From: Pempheris klunzingeri
Lineage: Eukaryota; Chordata; Actinopteri; Acropomatiformes; Pempheridae
Direction of reading: 5' to 3'
NCBI RefSeq assembly: GCF_042242105.1
Contig: NC_092021.1
Span: 6,746,355 to 6,810,354 of the forward strand
DNA: 64,000 nucleotides
The notes under the pieces are model-generated. The model saw only the letters and a list, made by a program, of their open reading frames with translations, did not search any database and was not told the origin of the DNA. The position numbers were made by a program, and so were the translations under genes. How positions within the stretch are numbered: position 1 is the stretch's first letter; each line of letters begins with the position of its first letter. Shown in pieces: positions 1 through 12,775 of this stretch.

Positions 1-269
1 TATGAAGCTAAAATTGTTACAAGTATTGATAAAGTCCTAATCATACCCAGACATATACAGGGCTTTAAAAAAAAAAAAAGGTTGAGATAATATATCTTTT
101 TGCGAATTTTGTGAATGAATTAACTGTGAATTATTCAGATATTTTGCATCTATTTGGAGGCGTGTTTGTCTTAATGCAAACATTAAACAACTGGGGCAAT
201 TCAAGAAGCACTTCAAGGGCCAATTACATGCACATCAAACATACTTCATTTTTTCGTCCTGGCACACAT

Positions 270-272
<3 letters not shown>

Positions 273-301
<29 letters not shown>
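273..301. repeat. (CA)n microsatellite
   Basis: About 14 CA dinucleotides in a row. The rest of 1-1190 shows no gene. Confidence 0.9.
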
Positions 302-1199
302 GTGAAATCATAAATATTGCATGTCTCCATCCCGTGTGGAAATATCAGAGACATGTTGACATGCACCACCGACCATCTGTGAATTTTGCCCCTTAGAAAG
401 AACTTGAATGGTGCTGAACTATGCCGTTCTTGGCGAGAGACGATAACAAACTGGAGGATCAAAGGGTTTTGGGACTGTGCCAAGATGAAATATGAGCTTC
501 ATGTTGGATCTAATTCATGGCAAGCCCTGGAAAACTCACCACAGTTATTGAGCAGCGAGGACTAAAGAAACGAATGAACTTAACTCCGACTAAAAGTAAC
601 TTAGCGTCACTCTGAAAAACAGTGTTTAACTGCCCTCTGTGGTTTAAAGTGTGTTTCACCTCTGGACACACCCAGTATGCCTGAAGATTGAATGAAGTGC
701 GATCTGTAGCGCCTGTAAGCACATGTTACAATGTACTGACATACACTTGAGCCAAGGAACCTATAAAAGATGAAAAGGGCATTACGCATAATACCAACAT
801 GCTTAGCTAATTCTAATCTCTGGCAAACAAAAAAAGTTGCAAGTGACGTGTCCTTTGACAATATTGAGTTAGGAATAGATGTTTATAATGTTATGGGAAT
901 ATCACATATTCAAATGAAATATTAACAACGATACTGAATGTCCGCAGGACTTCACATGATGCACTGAGCTCCTCTATGGTCCTGTCCTTCTCCATCTGTA
1001 TGCAAAATGTCCCTTTATGTATGTTACTAACTTGGTATCTTTCTTCTGAGCTTTTGTGCTTTCTTGTCTCTCAGGTTCCTGTGGAGTGTGCGACAGCATA
1101 TCAGGCTTCCATGATTTGCTATTGCATCACAACTCTATTTCTATTTCTAACTCCTGCCCCCCCTCCCTCTCGCCCTAAATCTCCCTCTCCCATCCACAT

Positions 1200-1410
1200 C
1201 CAACAAAGCCCCAGACAAAAAAGCTGCTCACCTATGAGGCAGGTTCTGACTGAGGTTCCTTCCTGTTAAAGGGGAGTTTTTCCTTGCTATAGTTGCCAAT
1301 TGTCAGCTCATGCTCATTGATGGAGGGGGGGGGGGGTGCCTCTCTTAATAAAGAGTTTGGTCTTGACCTGCTTTACATAAAAAGTCTTGAGATAACGTTT
1401 GTTATGAATT
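1200..1410 (+). repeat. Teleost interspersed repeat, copy A
   Basis: Contains TTCCTGTTAAAGGGGAGTTT, AATAAAGAGTTTGGTC and CTTGAGATAAC, all shared with the copy at 45460-45710. I know this as a common fish repeat ending in GCGCTATATAAATAAA, but cannot name the family. A G-run (1325-1336) interrupts it. Confidence 0.7.
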
Positions 1411-3190
1411 AGAAAAGAAAAATCATATATAATATAAAAATAAAATATTGATTTGAAATATTGTTTCATGTCTGTGTAATATTTAAGACATTGGAAGTCT
1501 GGTGAAAAGTGTATAATGTTGCTGATATGATGTCAATATGACTATATTATTACTACAGAACATTTGTGCTGTCTGTCTTTGCTGTGAACTGCATTTGTGT
1601 TGCGGGTGAAAACAGGCAAGACTGCGACTCACAAGAAGAGCCGCAGCTGAGCTGCACCTGAGCTGCACTGCTCACACAGGCTGTGTGGCTGCTCTGACCT
1701 GCTCACATGGGCACCAAAAAACAGGGCAACAGATTCTGCAACCCACACCTGCTGCTCAGGCAGGCAGTGTGTCCTGGGTCTTAGCTATAAAACAACAGAG
1801 GTAAATATTTCCTCAGAAACTTTTAACAACAGAAAAACATCAGTAATGCATCGCAATTATGATTGAAGAAATCCCTGGCCTGATGAAATAAACACCTGGG
1901 CTGTAATCCCATTTCTCTGGTGCCCTGCTGTGGCTAATCTGCCTAAAGGCTGGTGAACATATCAAAAACTATAGATTACATTGCATGCAGTCAGCTAACG
2001 GACTCAGAGTTAATTCAGTTAAGGAATAATCACAGTTTAGCCCACAAACTAATGCAATCACATATGCACGAGAAGTTCCAGTTCACAGTGAACCAAGCAT
2101 AACATCAAGATAACTTGTGTGCAAACAAATTATTGAATTAACATACAAGTCAAAGAAAATATACATTGAGAACATATTAAACGTTAGCATCACCATAAAA
2201 CCATTGACTCCATCACCCAGACTGATAACCTGTGAAACTTAGAGGGGAGAGATGAAGGAGAGTTTGTCCCATTCACCATAACAGCGCCTGGAGCTTTCAA
2301 GTGTGGCATCAAAGAGCATTCACACACTACACTGTGAAGTAATAACCCTTCTTTCTTTTTTCCCCCCTAGAGTACACCTCTACATCACTACAGCACGGTG
2401 AGAGGTAAAACACTAGAAGTCAGGCAAACAATATTATCATTCAGTGTTAAGTGTCTGTTGGTCTTGGGCTCTGCTAAAACTGTGGTTCTGTTTGTGATTC
2501 TAATGGACAGAATCTCGAGTGGAGAGAGTCCTGTTTGGTGGCCTGAGGACTGCTCCTCTGAGGGAGGTGTGTTGACTTCACCAGACTGCAAATTCAGCGC
2601 ATGTTTGGGGATTTGTAGCTGAGTGTGTCTAGCTGTTGGGAAGGGGCATGCTCAAGCAGTCTGAGGTCGCGGTACTCGACATGAATACGGTGGAATAGGA
2701 TTCCATCTGCTGGTTTTGGTTTGGACCGATCAGTTTTTATTTTTATTCATTGTGTTTCAACCAGCTGACAAGAAATCATGCAGGTAATGCATTTTTCATT
2801 CCAGTTATGGCATTAAAGTCAGTCTGACGATAAAGAGTAATAAGTGACTCTTTACCAACTTTGTAATTCTTGACAGTTAGTAGCTTATAGTGACTGCCTT
2901 TCCTTTATTCTGGTCTGTTCCATCGGCAGTCTCTAATTGGAGCGATGTTGTGCAATGTCAAACCACAGTTATCATACATGTTGTTTTGATTCATTATTTA
3001 GTAGTTTCTACTGCTACATGCATGTATTTACATGCTGACATGCTGAAACAGTTCACATCGTAGAGGAAAACTCTACATAGGTTTCCCAAACTGTCATGAT
3101 GGAGAGAGTCCTATTTTTAAACAGGGATGAAGAGTGAAAGTAGTGAACGTTATTGGCCATGTTACAGCCTGTAAAATGGCCTACAGATAG
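1411..3190. other. Intergenic, no feature seen
   Basis: No supported gene, RNA or recognisable repeat in this stretch; only short unrelated open frames. Confidence 0.6.
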
Positions 3191-3194
3191 GGAG

Positions 3195-3240
3195 CAAAGC
3201 TCGGTTGCTGGGGTTACCAAGGTCACAGGTGATAGCTTTG
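3195..3240 (+). repeat. Direct repeat, left copy
   Basis: TTGCTGGGGTTACCA, one differing base, then GGTCACAGGTGATAGCT; the same phrase recurs at 5470-5512. Confidence 0.7.
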
Positions 3241-3274
3241 CTGCTGAGAAGGGATGGAGCAGAGGGAGGGAGGG

Positions 3275-3306
3275 GAGTGAGTGAGTGAGTGAGTGAGTGA
3301 GTGAGT
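3275..3306. repeat. (GAGT)n microsatellite
   Basis: About seven tetranucleotide units. Confidence 0.9.
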
Positions 3307-3499
3307 ATCACGATACTTGGACATCTGAGGTGAGATTCAACATATTGCTGAGAAGCACTGTAAAAGTTGAAACAAAGTATATTCTAAGGAATGAAACTAT
3401 ATTTCAGAACAAATTCCATCCAGAGTCCATCAGATACTACACAAAACAAAAAACACAAAACAAAATAACTTAGCTAGCTCAAGACCTGGCAATCTCGCA

Positions 3500-4360
3500 T
3501 TAAAAAGATAAAACAATACATTGATGATTATGGACTTGGTGATAGTTGGAGAATAGAAACCCTTCAGAGTAAAAACATTCATATTTTTCGTATCCTCATC
3601 AATCTTCCTTCAGGATTGACTTTTTCCAGGAACTCATTCACCCAACGTACTCCAGAAAAGACCTTTCTACAGCTACTATTACCCAGAATCCACAGGACAT
3701 AAACATTTTTTTACAGCAAACCGTACACCTATATAGATATCTTTCTAAACAACATTGAATGACCAACACTACCTAGAGAGCAAACAAAAAATTAAGATGT
3801 AACCCTTACCTCTGAGGAACTTAATAAAGGTCTATATAAAATACCAGATAAGAAATCACCAGGCCTACACGGTCCTCCAGCTGAATTCTATGGACACTTC
3901 TGGGATATTTTATCACCACTTTTTTTACAGAGTAACTGCAAAAATTAGAGCTACATCCATGCATGGATACTGCTGTCATGACATATACATTAAAACCCAA
4001 TAAAGACCCAACCCCCCCTCCAGCAACTTTCCTCTCAATCAATACCAGCTTCAAAATGATTAACAAAACCCTAGTGAGCAGAATAGAATGGTCACCCCTC
4101 TGTTAATTCACCCAGACCATCAGGCTTCATCAAAAACAAACATACTTCACTCCCACTGCTCCTTCTTGCCATTTTTAGGCTATTGAACCACTCACAGCAG
4201 ATTTACAACAAAACAATTGCATTGAAGGAATTCAGCATGCCAGACATGTTCCACTATCTTGAGTTGCAAAATCCCATTTTCCCCATCACTCTGCCTCCTA
4301 ACCCTAACCCAAGTAAACACAGAAACAATTACCCATTTCTCTAAAAATCATTACGATAGT
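3500..4360 (+). mobile_element. Degenerate L1/Tx1-type LINE ORF2 relic
   Basis: Broken plus-strand frames resemble fish L1-like elements: DYGLGDSWRIETLQSKN (end of an AP endonuclease), then EELNKGLYKIPDKKSPGLHG with PAEFYGHFWDILSPLF (start of the reverse transcriptase) and later SGFIKNKHTS. Stops, frameshifts and deletions abound, so the copy is dead. Confidence 0.65.
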
Positions 4361-4421
4361 GATATTTGAAAACTGGAAATCTTGTCATCTCATTCACTGG
4401 ATTAACGTATGCACAGAACAT

Positions 4422-4500
4422 AATAATAATAATAATAATAGTAATGCATTTTATTTGTAGTGCACTTTACATTAGCAAATCTCAAAGTGCTGTCAACGGA
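4422..4500 (+). repeat. (AAT)n followed by a fish repeat tail
   Basis: An AAT run leads into GCATTTTATTTGTAGTGCAC and a sequence like that at 25635-25735, a phrase seen at the ends of many fish elements. Confidence 0.5.
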
Positions 4501-5469
4501 GAGAGTAAGACCATGCAAAAAAAAAAATCAATATATCAAATTGAAATGCAAACTTCTCTAAATTCAGAACAGAAACCCACTCAAAGACCAAAGCCATGAT
4601 AGTCCTCTCTCAAATATTATAATACACCCAACCACGCATACAAGTATTTCTTTTTCTTTCTTTCTTTCTTTTATACATTTACATTTTATCAACATAAATC
4701 CTATCATATATGTACATATAAATAATTATAGTTAGCTATTATTATTATTAGTAGTAGTGATAGTAGTAATATTTATGGTAGTAAGTATCTCTTTACTTTT
4801 TTTAAATGATCTGTTTCTCCTACTGACTCACCTCATCTACATACCATGTAAAATCTAACTATATAATGACAACAACAGAATTCACTCTAAGATTGTTGTT
4901 GTTGCCACGATAAAACATTGTGTTTTCTGTTTCCTCCTGTGGGTCTGCCGGTGATCTGGGGTTGGAAGTTCCAGCGTGGACCGGTCCCCTCTGTCCGAAA
5001 TGGGGACACATCCAGCAATAACAAATTTCATCAATTATTATAGTTACCAGGCTGCTATCCTGCCTGCTGCTGCTGTCCCTGGAGCCTGCCCTGTGGTCTC
5101 CTTACCCCCCTACCGCATGCTAAGGCATGCTTGGCCAGGGGCTTTGCATGTTGAATTCAAAATCCCACAAGACCAAAATTGCCCACATCCTCCATTTTCA
5201 TCATTAGTATTATTAGTTATCATTATTATTATTCATTAATCTCCCCACTCAGTGTCCCTCCCTCCATTCTTTTTAGTGCTTATTATTCATCCCCATTACA
5301 AATGTACCTTTTCCATTCTACGTGTTACACACAGAACACAAGCCGAACCTCCCACTTCAATGTAAGCTGTTTTTCTATCTGAATGCATTAATATCTGTAT
5401 GCTTTTAGACCATCTAATTGTCTTGTCTTTTTGTTATGTTATATTGCACCAATAAAAAGAGGGGGAAAG

Positions 5470-5512
5470 ATAGCTCTGTTGCTGGGGTTACCATGGTCAC
5501 AGGTGATAGCTG
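5470..5512 (+). repeat. Direct repeat, right copy
   Basis: Nearly identical over about 40 bp to 3195-3240, 2.27 kb away. Confidence 0.7.
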
Positions 5513-7614
5513 CCCTGCATTCAAGACATTGCGAGATGTTGGAGAAACGTGCTGATGGTGGCCTGGATATCAATTCAAAGAGATCCAGGGAAACGTGGAT
5601 GGTCATAATTCCTTGTTTAGAAACCAGAGAACTGGGATGGAAATATACACAATCTAAACAAGTATAACCATTCATTTTACCCCAGATCACCTTGTATGAA
5701 CCTGCACCTCACCGTCACCATGTTTCTCAGGAGACAATGCAATGTCTGGACCACAGCACTGCAACCTTGGCAAACCAGAAAATGGATTGCCACTCTATAT
5801 CTGGAGGGCGGCAGCCAACCCAAACACAGCTAGACAGCTAAACCGTGCTCTAAAGACAGAGACATTCCCCAATTTAAGTCTCACAGCTGGCCTGAATGGG
5901 ACCTCTTGACCCGAACATGACCTGGAGAAACTACTGTGTAAATACTTAAGGTATTATGACCACATTTGGGCGAGTAGTAACCTACCTAGGAAGGGTTTAA
6001 AGACTGATCACAGGGAGTAACCTTCAGAATTGAGGCGACATCATGCAGCATCCACACTGTTGTCATGTTTTGTTGTTTTCTTCATATTATGAGTTAACCA
6101 GTTTCCACAAAAATGACGACAGTGTGTTCTTTCTCATCCTGCCCCATGTTAAAGTATGCCACCAATACGCCCTTTAAGCCTGTCTGCAAAAATACTAAAG
6201 GTGAGTTTGACACGTCCCGACACACAGGGGTGCACCTGACTGTGGTTCACAAAAATAGACCAGAGTTACATTAAGAACAAGACACAATATGTTTACTTTT
6301 TTTTTATATTTAACTTAAAACACAATCTTTCTCCAACCTCAACAAAGTTGGCTTTGCTGTTTAAACCTAACCTCACCTTGAAGGGTGCAAACTGAGTGCC
6401 GAACTTAGCACTCCAGAAATAGAATTCTATGAGACGGGGATGGAGGATATCATCATCCCATGTTTCATAGAAAGAAACTATGGGGCAGACAAAGGCCTTA
6501 CTGCCTCCACAATGTGCCTGAGGGGAAGGATATCTGGGGTAACCTGCTTAGACCACAAACCAGACCTGGATATGAGTAATACGTAAGGAATACTAATACG
6601 AACACATTCATTTTGCTGAAAACGTGACCCATTAACCAAAAGTAAGTGATGGCACTGAGAGGGGGGGGGGGGGGGGGCATGGATCAGGCCGTGACATCAC
6701 TTAAGATAATGTATTGTTAATCACTGTCACATGTCCATGGAAAAAGAAAGTGCGAAAAGGATTTATTGGTTTATTGGTTAGGTGGAGTTGTGGTAATGAT
6801 AGAACCCTGGTAAAAATGGATCCAAGCAAAGTGAGAAAAGAACATTTTACTCACCAATTATTATGAATAAAAAAGTGAATTAAAATCCTTTTCACTCTGC
6901 AAACCCATCAGTCATTGTCTGAGAAAACACCTTTAACACTGAGATTGCGATGACCTAAATGTTAAATGCAAAGTGACAACACAAGGCTTGACCTGGTTTT
7001 AAACAAACAAATGTCTCTATGTTGTTCTTTTAAACATGGAATAGGTTTTCTTCTCTGCTGAGACCAGGGTCAGGGTGAATGATTTATAGAGCCTTAGGAT
7101 GTTAGTGAAAAGTAAGCTAAAGGGAGCAGAAGTAGACTCAATACGATGCGATCAATCAATAATATCTGTTAACACACCTTCCAAACATAAGCTTCCCCTG
7201 GCAATAAGTTGAAAAGTAAATGGATGGAAGTAAATGATCACACTCTGTGTGGGGAAAAAGAAAAAATACGTCCTTGTTGAGTTCTGTGTGTGTGTCTCAT
7301 TTTAGAATCAGTGTTTTGTTAATTTCAAATGAAGTGGTTGGGCCAAGAAAAATAAATGGAAGCATAATAACTAGAATGAACTATTGTTCTCAATTCATTA
7401 AAACGTATTGTTATTGGTGATTGTATATGATAACATGAAAAGAAAGGACAGGAAAAATAACATTTTGTATATCAGACTTTACATATTGTACGTTCACAAG
7501 TCCTGAATTAAACTATATTATACTAAATACTCAAATTGTGCTTTAAAATACTAAAATACAAAACAATTGCAGCTTACCGTTCAACCATGTAATACAGATA
7601 ACTGTATTATTAAG
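5513..7614. other. Intergenic, no gene seen
   Basis: Nothing supported except a run of 17 or so G at 6661-6677. Confidence 0.6.
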
Positions 7615-7900
7615 GTTTATGGTTTGAACCTTGAATCTTTCTGTGTGGCGTTTGCATGTTCTCCCATGATTGCGTGGTAGTCCGGCTTCCTCCCACAGTC
7701 TAAAGGTAGTCAGGTTTATCGATGACTGTAAATTACCCGTCAGTGTGAGTGTGAGCGGTTGTCTGTCACTATGTGTCGGCCCTGTGATTGACAGGTCCAG
7801 AGTGTACCCCGCCTCTCACCAAATTGCAGCTGGGATTGGCTCCAGCCCTCCTGCAACCCTTAAGGATAAGTGGTATAGATGATGGATGGATAGGTGGATG
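7615..7900 (+). repeat. SINE-like teleost interspersed repeat
   Basis: Successive phrases TTTGCATGTTCTCCC, GGCTTCCTCCCACAGTCTAA, GTAAATTACCCGTCAGTGTG and GTGTACCCCGCCTCTCACC, ending in GATGGATGGATAGGTGGATG, are a well-known fish repeat consensus. Related pieces lie at 11928-11995, 37810-37925 and 38930-39060. Confidence 0.75.
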
Positions 7901-10900
7901 GATAACTTAAGGAATCCATCCCCAAATAAGAGAGCAGAGCAGTATTTAACAAGTGGACAGAGAGCGCAGATCATCACCCCAACATTACAACCAACTATCC
8001 GAGACAAATGCGTCTCAAAACAAACCGACTTCTCGTTTGTTAGTTGATGTGACGACGATTTCCTATTTCCACATCTTGAAGTGATGTCCATGTGAGTGGC
8101 GGTGAACGCAGATTTTCAACCAGCCAACACACAAATGCAAGTTATGCTTGCAGAAAGAAATCTGTTTGAAAGTGACTGAAGTGCTGGAGCAGGAATATTA
8201 CACATCAGAGTTATCAGAGTAAATATTAGTCTATTCTTGTTATTCATTGGCCCCTATATGCACTTAAAGCATTCATGTTCAAAGAAAAGGACATACAAAA
8301 TGCAAAAAACTGGATTTTTAAAAAAAAAGTAAGATTTAGATTCTAGTTTGACTAGTTTTGAGTTCAGATTGGATTAACTCCTGCTGACAGTGCAAGGGTG
8401 TTTCTACATCCATTTACGGCGACCTGTGGAAGTGGAAAAGAGGCTCATTCATGTGCTCCCACTTCCGTAATGACTGAGATTTAAAAAAAGAGAGCCAGAG
8501 TCTCCTAAAAAAACAGGTTACAAAAACATGCATGCCAGTTACACTGGGCCTTGTTTCTCCTGCTTTACCATTATTGTTTTTTTTTTAAGCAGGAATACAT
8601 GTTTTTTTTTTCAAATATCAAACATTTATCTTAAAAGAAACCTTAATTGATGTTATTTGCCAATGAAGCAATGGTCAGTGCTTCTCCTCCACACCCCTAT
8701 TCATGCACTCAGTGTCACTAAACCCTATTCACAGCTCAAAGATTCAAGCAGCATTTCCTCAGCTATGCAGAGTAAGTAAAGTACAACAGTTTTCAAGGGT
8801 GGAAATAAAAGCATTCCCCACTAAGCCCTTAATTACTACAGTGTATTTTCCTCTATGTTAGGCTATTAGATATGTGTAAATCAGGCAGTGTTTTTCTCTC
8901 TTTATTTGATCATTTGGTTGGTTTTGCAATTAACTAGTGTGAGAAAAAACTTTTTTTTCCCCCATTCTCCCTGTCAGAAACACACACACAGATTTATACA
9001 AAGCGCACTGCGGGGGTGCTGTAAACTGAGAATTCCCAGTGAGGGAAGACTCTTACATAAAGAACGAAGAACCTTGGGACCATCCGTTCATAAAGAACTC
9101 CACTCGAGCTGCAGACTGTGAGGTTGATTCACAAAGCTAATTGATACATTCACAGCGGAGAGGCTAAGTGGAGAAAAGTCTGTGTATTAGAAAAACTGTT
9201 TGTTCTTATTATTTACGGCTGATGTTATCTCTATCTCCACTTTGCAGGGCAGGTAGAAATCAAGCAGACTGTAACCAAACATCTGGGCACATCACGGAAG
9301 GAATCTTCCCTGAAATGGCTGTTTATGAAACGGTGTTTAACCCTCCATTGTAGGTGTGGTAATGTTTGATTCATTCATGTGTCTAAAGGATTCTGTTTAA
9401 AACTGCTCCACCACTGCTTTGCGTTCCTCTGATCCTCTCCATTAGCCAGAGTCTCAACGGGGGTTCTGGTCTCAAGATATGTGAATTATTGAGGATGTGA
9501 CAAGAGCATCACTGTAGTATCTTAGATAATAATTGTTTTAATCTGACATATAAAACTTTTTTAGTTCAAGCATGAGATGAAAGCTCTAACCTTTAGATAA
9601 CATTAAACCAAGACATTGGAGGATTGGACTGTTTCATTGCCAGTATAGCAGCACATATTGGGAGACATTTTGTTGTAGTAGTGCAATGCTTGCATTGCAA
9701 GTGGCGACTTTAGTCATTTACAATGGAATCAATCCCTCTCTGGAGAGGATTTGTGATAAAAGCGTGTGTATGCATGAGACGCCAGGGTTTATGCACATTT
9801 TAAAGTCACGGAAATCATGATTGATCACGTGTGTTATTTTTTTTAAATATAACCGTTTTATCACACAATCTTTGGCTTATAAGACCACCAACTTGCCTAG
9901 ATGCCTAATTCCCTAAACCTGGCAACCTTAGACTCCTCTGAATGTCCAAATATGGCAGTGTTTGAAGAGGGTTTTGAAAGGCGTGCCAGAGCTTCATTGA
10001 AAAAGCTAGACAGTAGCCTACGGTAATGTTTTTCATGTGGATTGGCTCCTTTTCAAGTGCAGAGTTGGTCTGAAAGCACCTGTGCATCATATTTTAGCGG
10101 CCAGGTTGCTTTGCACACTGAGGTTACAAACTCAATTATTGGTTTTTTCATCCACAATCTAACCAGCTGACCACCATGCCTAATAAGAATGTCAATGGGG
10201 GCGGGGGGGGTATGGTTGGTCAGCATGTCTGCAGTAACAGTTACAACAGTTAACAGCTATAAAGTCTGTGAGAAAACATTTGATACTCATGCATCATCAA
10301 GTCATCAACTTGGGTCCTCTGCCAGTGACATACTGTGCATACTGTACACTTCAATAAAGTTATGTAAGTTAAACGTAAAGAAAGTCATCTCAACTGGGAC
10401 ACTGCAAATAATTCACTATTTCTTCCCTTTACACTAACTGTGGAAATGTCTTTAGTTGGTTGGTTTACATATTTTCTGATTTTATTCCCTGAGGTGAATG
10501 ATTGCAAAATCTTTTTATTGCTGGCCTTGGAGATTAAAGCTAGAGTGTTCCTGTATGCAGTATTTTCACAAAAGATAAAAAGAACCCATTTAGCTGTTAC
10601 CTGGGGGAGGCGGGATGGTATAAGTGAAGTATAAAAAGAAAAAAGAAAAAGTGAATTTAAAGATGTTTTAAACAGCAGGTGTAACATCATTTGGAAGAGA
10701 TGTTTGAAGAGAGGCTGTACAAAACAAAGCACAAAGTTTTGAAAAGCAAATGAAAACCCCCAGATTTACTGGCATTGAAATGAAATAAAGTCAGAGGACT
10801 CTCACCTTTAAATGCCGGTGAGGACCTGAAGCATGGGATCTGCAGGAAAGATGAACTAAGATCACAGATATGTCCTCCACAACAACTAAACGTCAAAATA

Positions 10901-11514
10901 GTGAAAGCTCTTTATAGTTCTGCCTGTGGTGCCAAGCCACTTTTTGAAGTAGAGGAAAATGATGTACGTAGTCAACAGCATCAAAGAAAAAAGAAGGGAT
11001 AAAAAGGAATTAAAAGAGAGAAATCCCCAGCATTGGCAGGCAGGAGAGGATCATTAGTGAGGAGAAAGGCAGGCAGAGTTCTCAGCACTGAGGAATTGGC
11101 TCAGACCAGATCAAATTCTTCAACAATGCTATTGTAATTCATGATAAATCCCTTGGTAGAATTAAATAATAATGTCAATTTAGGTTTCTATTCAGGTTTT
11201 TCTGAAAGAGACTGGATCCCATATTTGACTACTGGTTGAACTTACAGAAATTATTATGATTATTATAGTTAGAATTACTAAACACATAGCTCAGGTTTAA
11301 TAGTTCCATTTGTGGTTAACAGTTTTTTGTTTTTTTTTTAACTCAGCTAACTTGTAGGAGGGTAGTATACTCCGCTTTCATTCTCATATTGTTATGTTAA
11401 GCACTGTTCAGTCAGTAACTCTGGACAGCACAAGATACACAAATATGTATATGAAGGAGAACTTTGTCAACCTTTTCTGAGGAAAAAAAAATCAATTCCT
11501 ATTTTCTTTTCTCT
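7901..11514. other. Intergenic, no gene seen
   Basis: Only short open frames without recognisable similarity. No repeat could be named. Confidence 0.55.
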
Positions 11515-11995
11515 TGATCCAAGATTCAAGCTCCCCTAATTGTCACTATACAAGTACAGCAAAAATTGGAGCAGTCCTTGTTGTGCAGTCACATGTAACA
11601 GGCAATAAAGTAATATAAACTTAGCCTGATACTAAAACATAAAAATTAAAAACTAAAAGATAAATAAATATATAAACTATCTGGAGTGTTAATACAAGCG
11701 ATGACTAATAAAGTGTAGACGGTACAACTATGCAGTCAAGGCACATGTTTTAAGGCACTGGGTTATTGCACAGCATAAGTAGGCATACTGCACATGTGGA
11801 GGTAGAGTGCAGTTGTGCAGTTTCCAATTTAAGGTGCTGTAGAGTGCATAAGAGAGCAGTACAAGGTGCAACAGGATGTAAATATGTACTAAGTTGTTCT
11901 TTTTTCTGTACTAAAGTGGCAGTGTTCAGGGTGTACCCCGCCTCTCGCCCGAAGTCAGCTGGGATTGACTCCAGCTCCCCCGTGACCGTCCGCTA
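11515..11995. repeat. Composite fish repeat remnants
   Basis: TGTCACTATACAAGTACAGC and the A/T-rich stretch after it resemble the 3' end of fish LINEs read in reverse; 11928-11995 (GTGTACCCCGCCTCTCGCCC) is the tail of the SINE-like repeat also at 7615. Confidence 0.55.
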
Positions 11996-12009
11996 ACTTG
12001 ATTATGATG

Positions 12010-12430
12010 TCAGTAGGGTGGATTGGGATGCAGTCACAGGTGTAGAGGCTAAAGAAAAGAAGAAAAGGGGGCTCAGCAGGCATCCCTGTGGATCGCCAGT
12101 ACTGAGTGTTAAGGTGGAGGAGGTGTGTTGGCCTAATCTAACCACGTGGGGCCGGTTGGTCAGGAAGTCCTCGATCCATTCACAGATAGGTGGCTAGAGT
12201 TCCAAGTCCAACAGTTTGGTAACCATCCTGTCTAGGACGACTGTGTTGAATGCTGAGCTGTATTCTACGAGCAGCATCCTCATGTAGCTGCCCTAGCACT
12301 CAAGGTGGAGCAGTGCAGTGTGAAGGGCTGTACTGATGGTGTCCTCTGTAGACCTATTGGGTCTGTAGGCAAGCTCTTTGTGAAGACCAACGAGAGCTGG
12401 TCTGCACATTCTTTTTGCTGCTGTCGATTT
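12010..12430 (-). mobile_element. LINE reverse-transcriptase relic (CR1/L2/Rex-type)
   Basis: On the minus strand, broken frames read ELAYRPNRSTEDTISTALHT, then MLLVEYSSAFNTVVLDRMVT, and [20 protein letters not shown] with [18 protein letters not shown], the classic fingers/palm motifs of Jockey-superfamily fish LINEs. It lies about 270 bp upstream of the cops8 ATG. Confidence 0.82.
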
Positions 12431-12559
12431 AGTTTGTCATTCATGTCCGCTTAATTTATCTCGTTTAATTTCCATTGGATGTTGTGAAATTGTTGTTGGA
12501 TTGTATTGCACTGTGGTATAACTGAGTCTTGAACTGTAGCTCTGTCTTAAAAGCTGTCA

Positions 12560-12703
12560 GAGGGGATGTGTAACATAGATTTTGTTTGTTTGCGCTTCAT
12601 CCAGCTGAGGGCAGCACCACCTCAGACGGCGCTGCTCATCTACAATCTGCACTTCCACAGAAGAAGAAGACGTTTCCGGTGGGTGCAACAGCTAGGCATC
12701 ATC
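12560..12703 (+). promoter_or_regulatory. cops8: cops8 5' UTR / core promoter region
   Basis: This segment lies directly upstream of the cops8 ATG. It has a run of GAAGAAGAAG and an ETS-type core, CGTTTCCGGT (12671-12680; GGAA on the minus strand), a common feature of TATA-less housekeeping promoters. No TATA box is seen. The start of transcription cannot be fixed from sequence alone. Confidence 0.4.
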
Positions 12704-12775
12704 ATGCCTACTGCTGTGATTATGGAGGAAAATTTTGATAAATTATTAGAGCAGTGTGAAGCTCAGGAGCTCGAG
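12704..12775 (+). CDS. cops8: cops8 coding exon 1
   Basis: This exon encodes the first 24 residues, from the ATG at 12704 to a Leu-Glu codon pair, and ends in phase 0 before a GTAAG donor. Any upstream transcribed sequence is 5' UTR. Confidence 0.93.

Noticed and set aside
8888..9353. Two neighbouring short frames with possible splice sites
   Set aside because: No recognisable protein similarity and no consistent exon phases.
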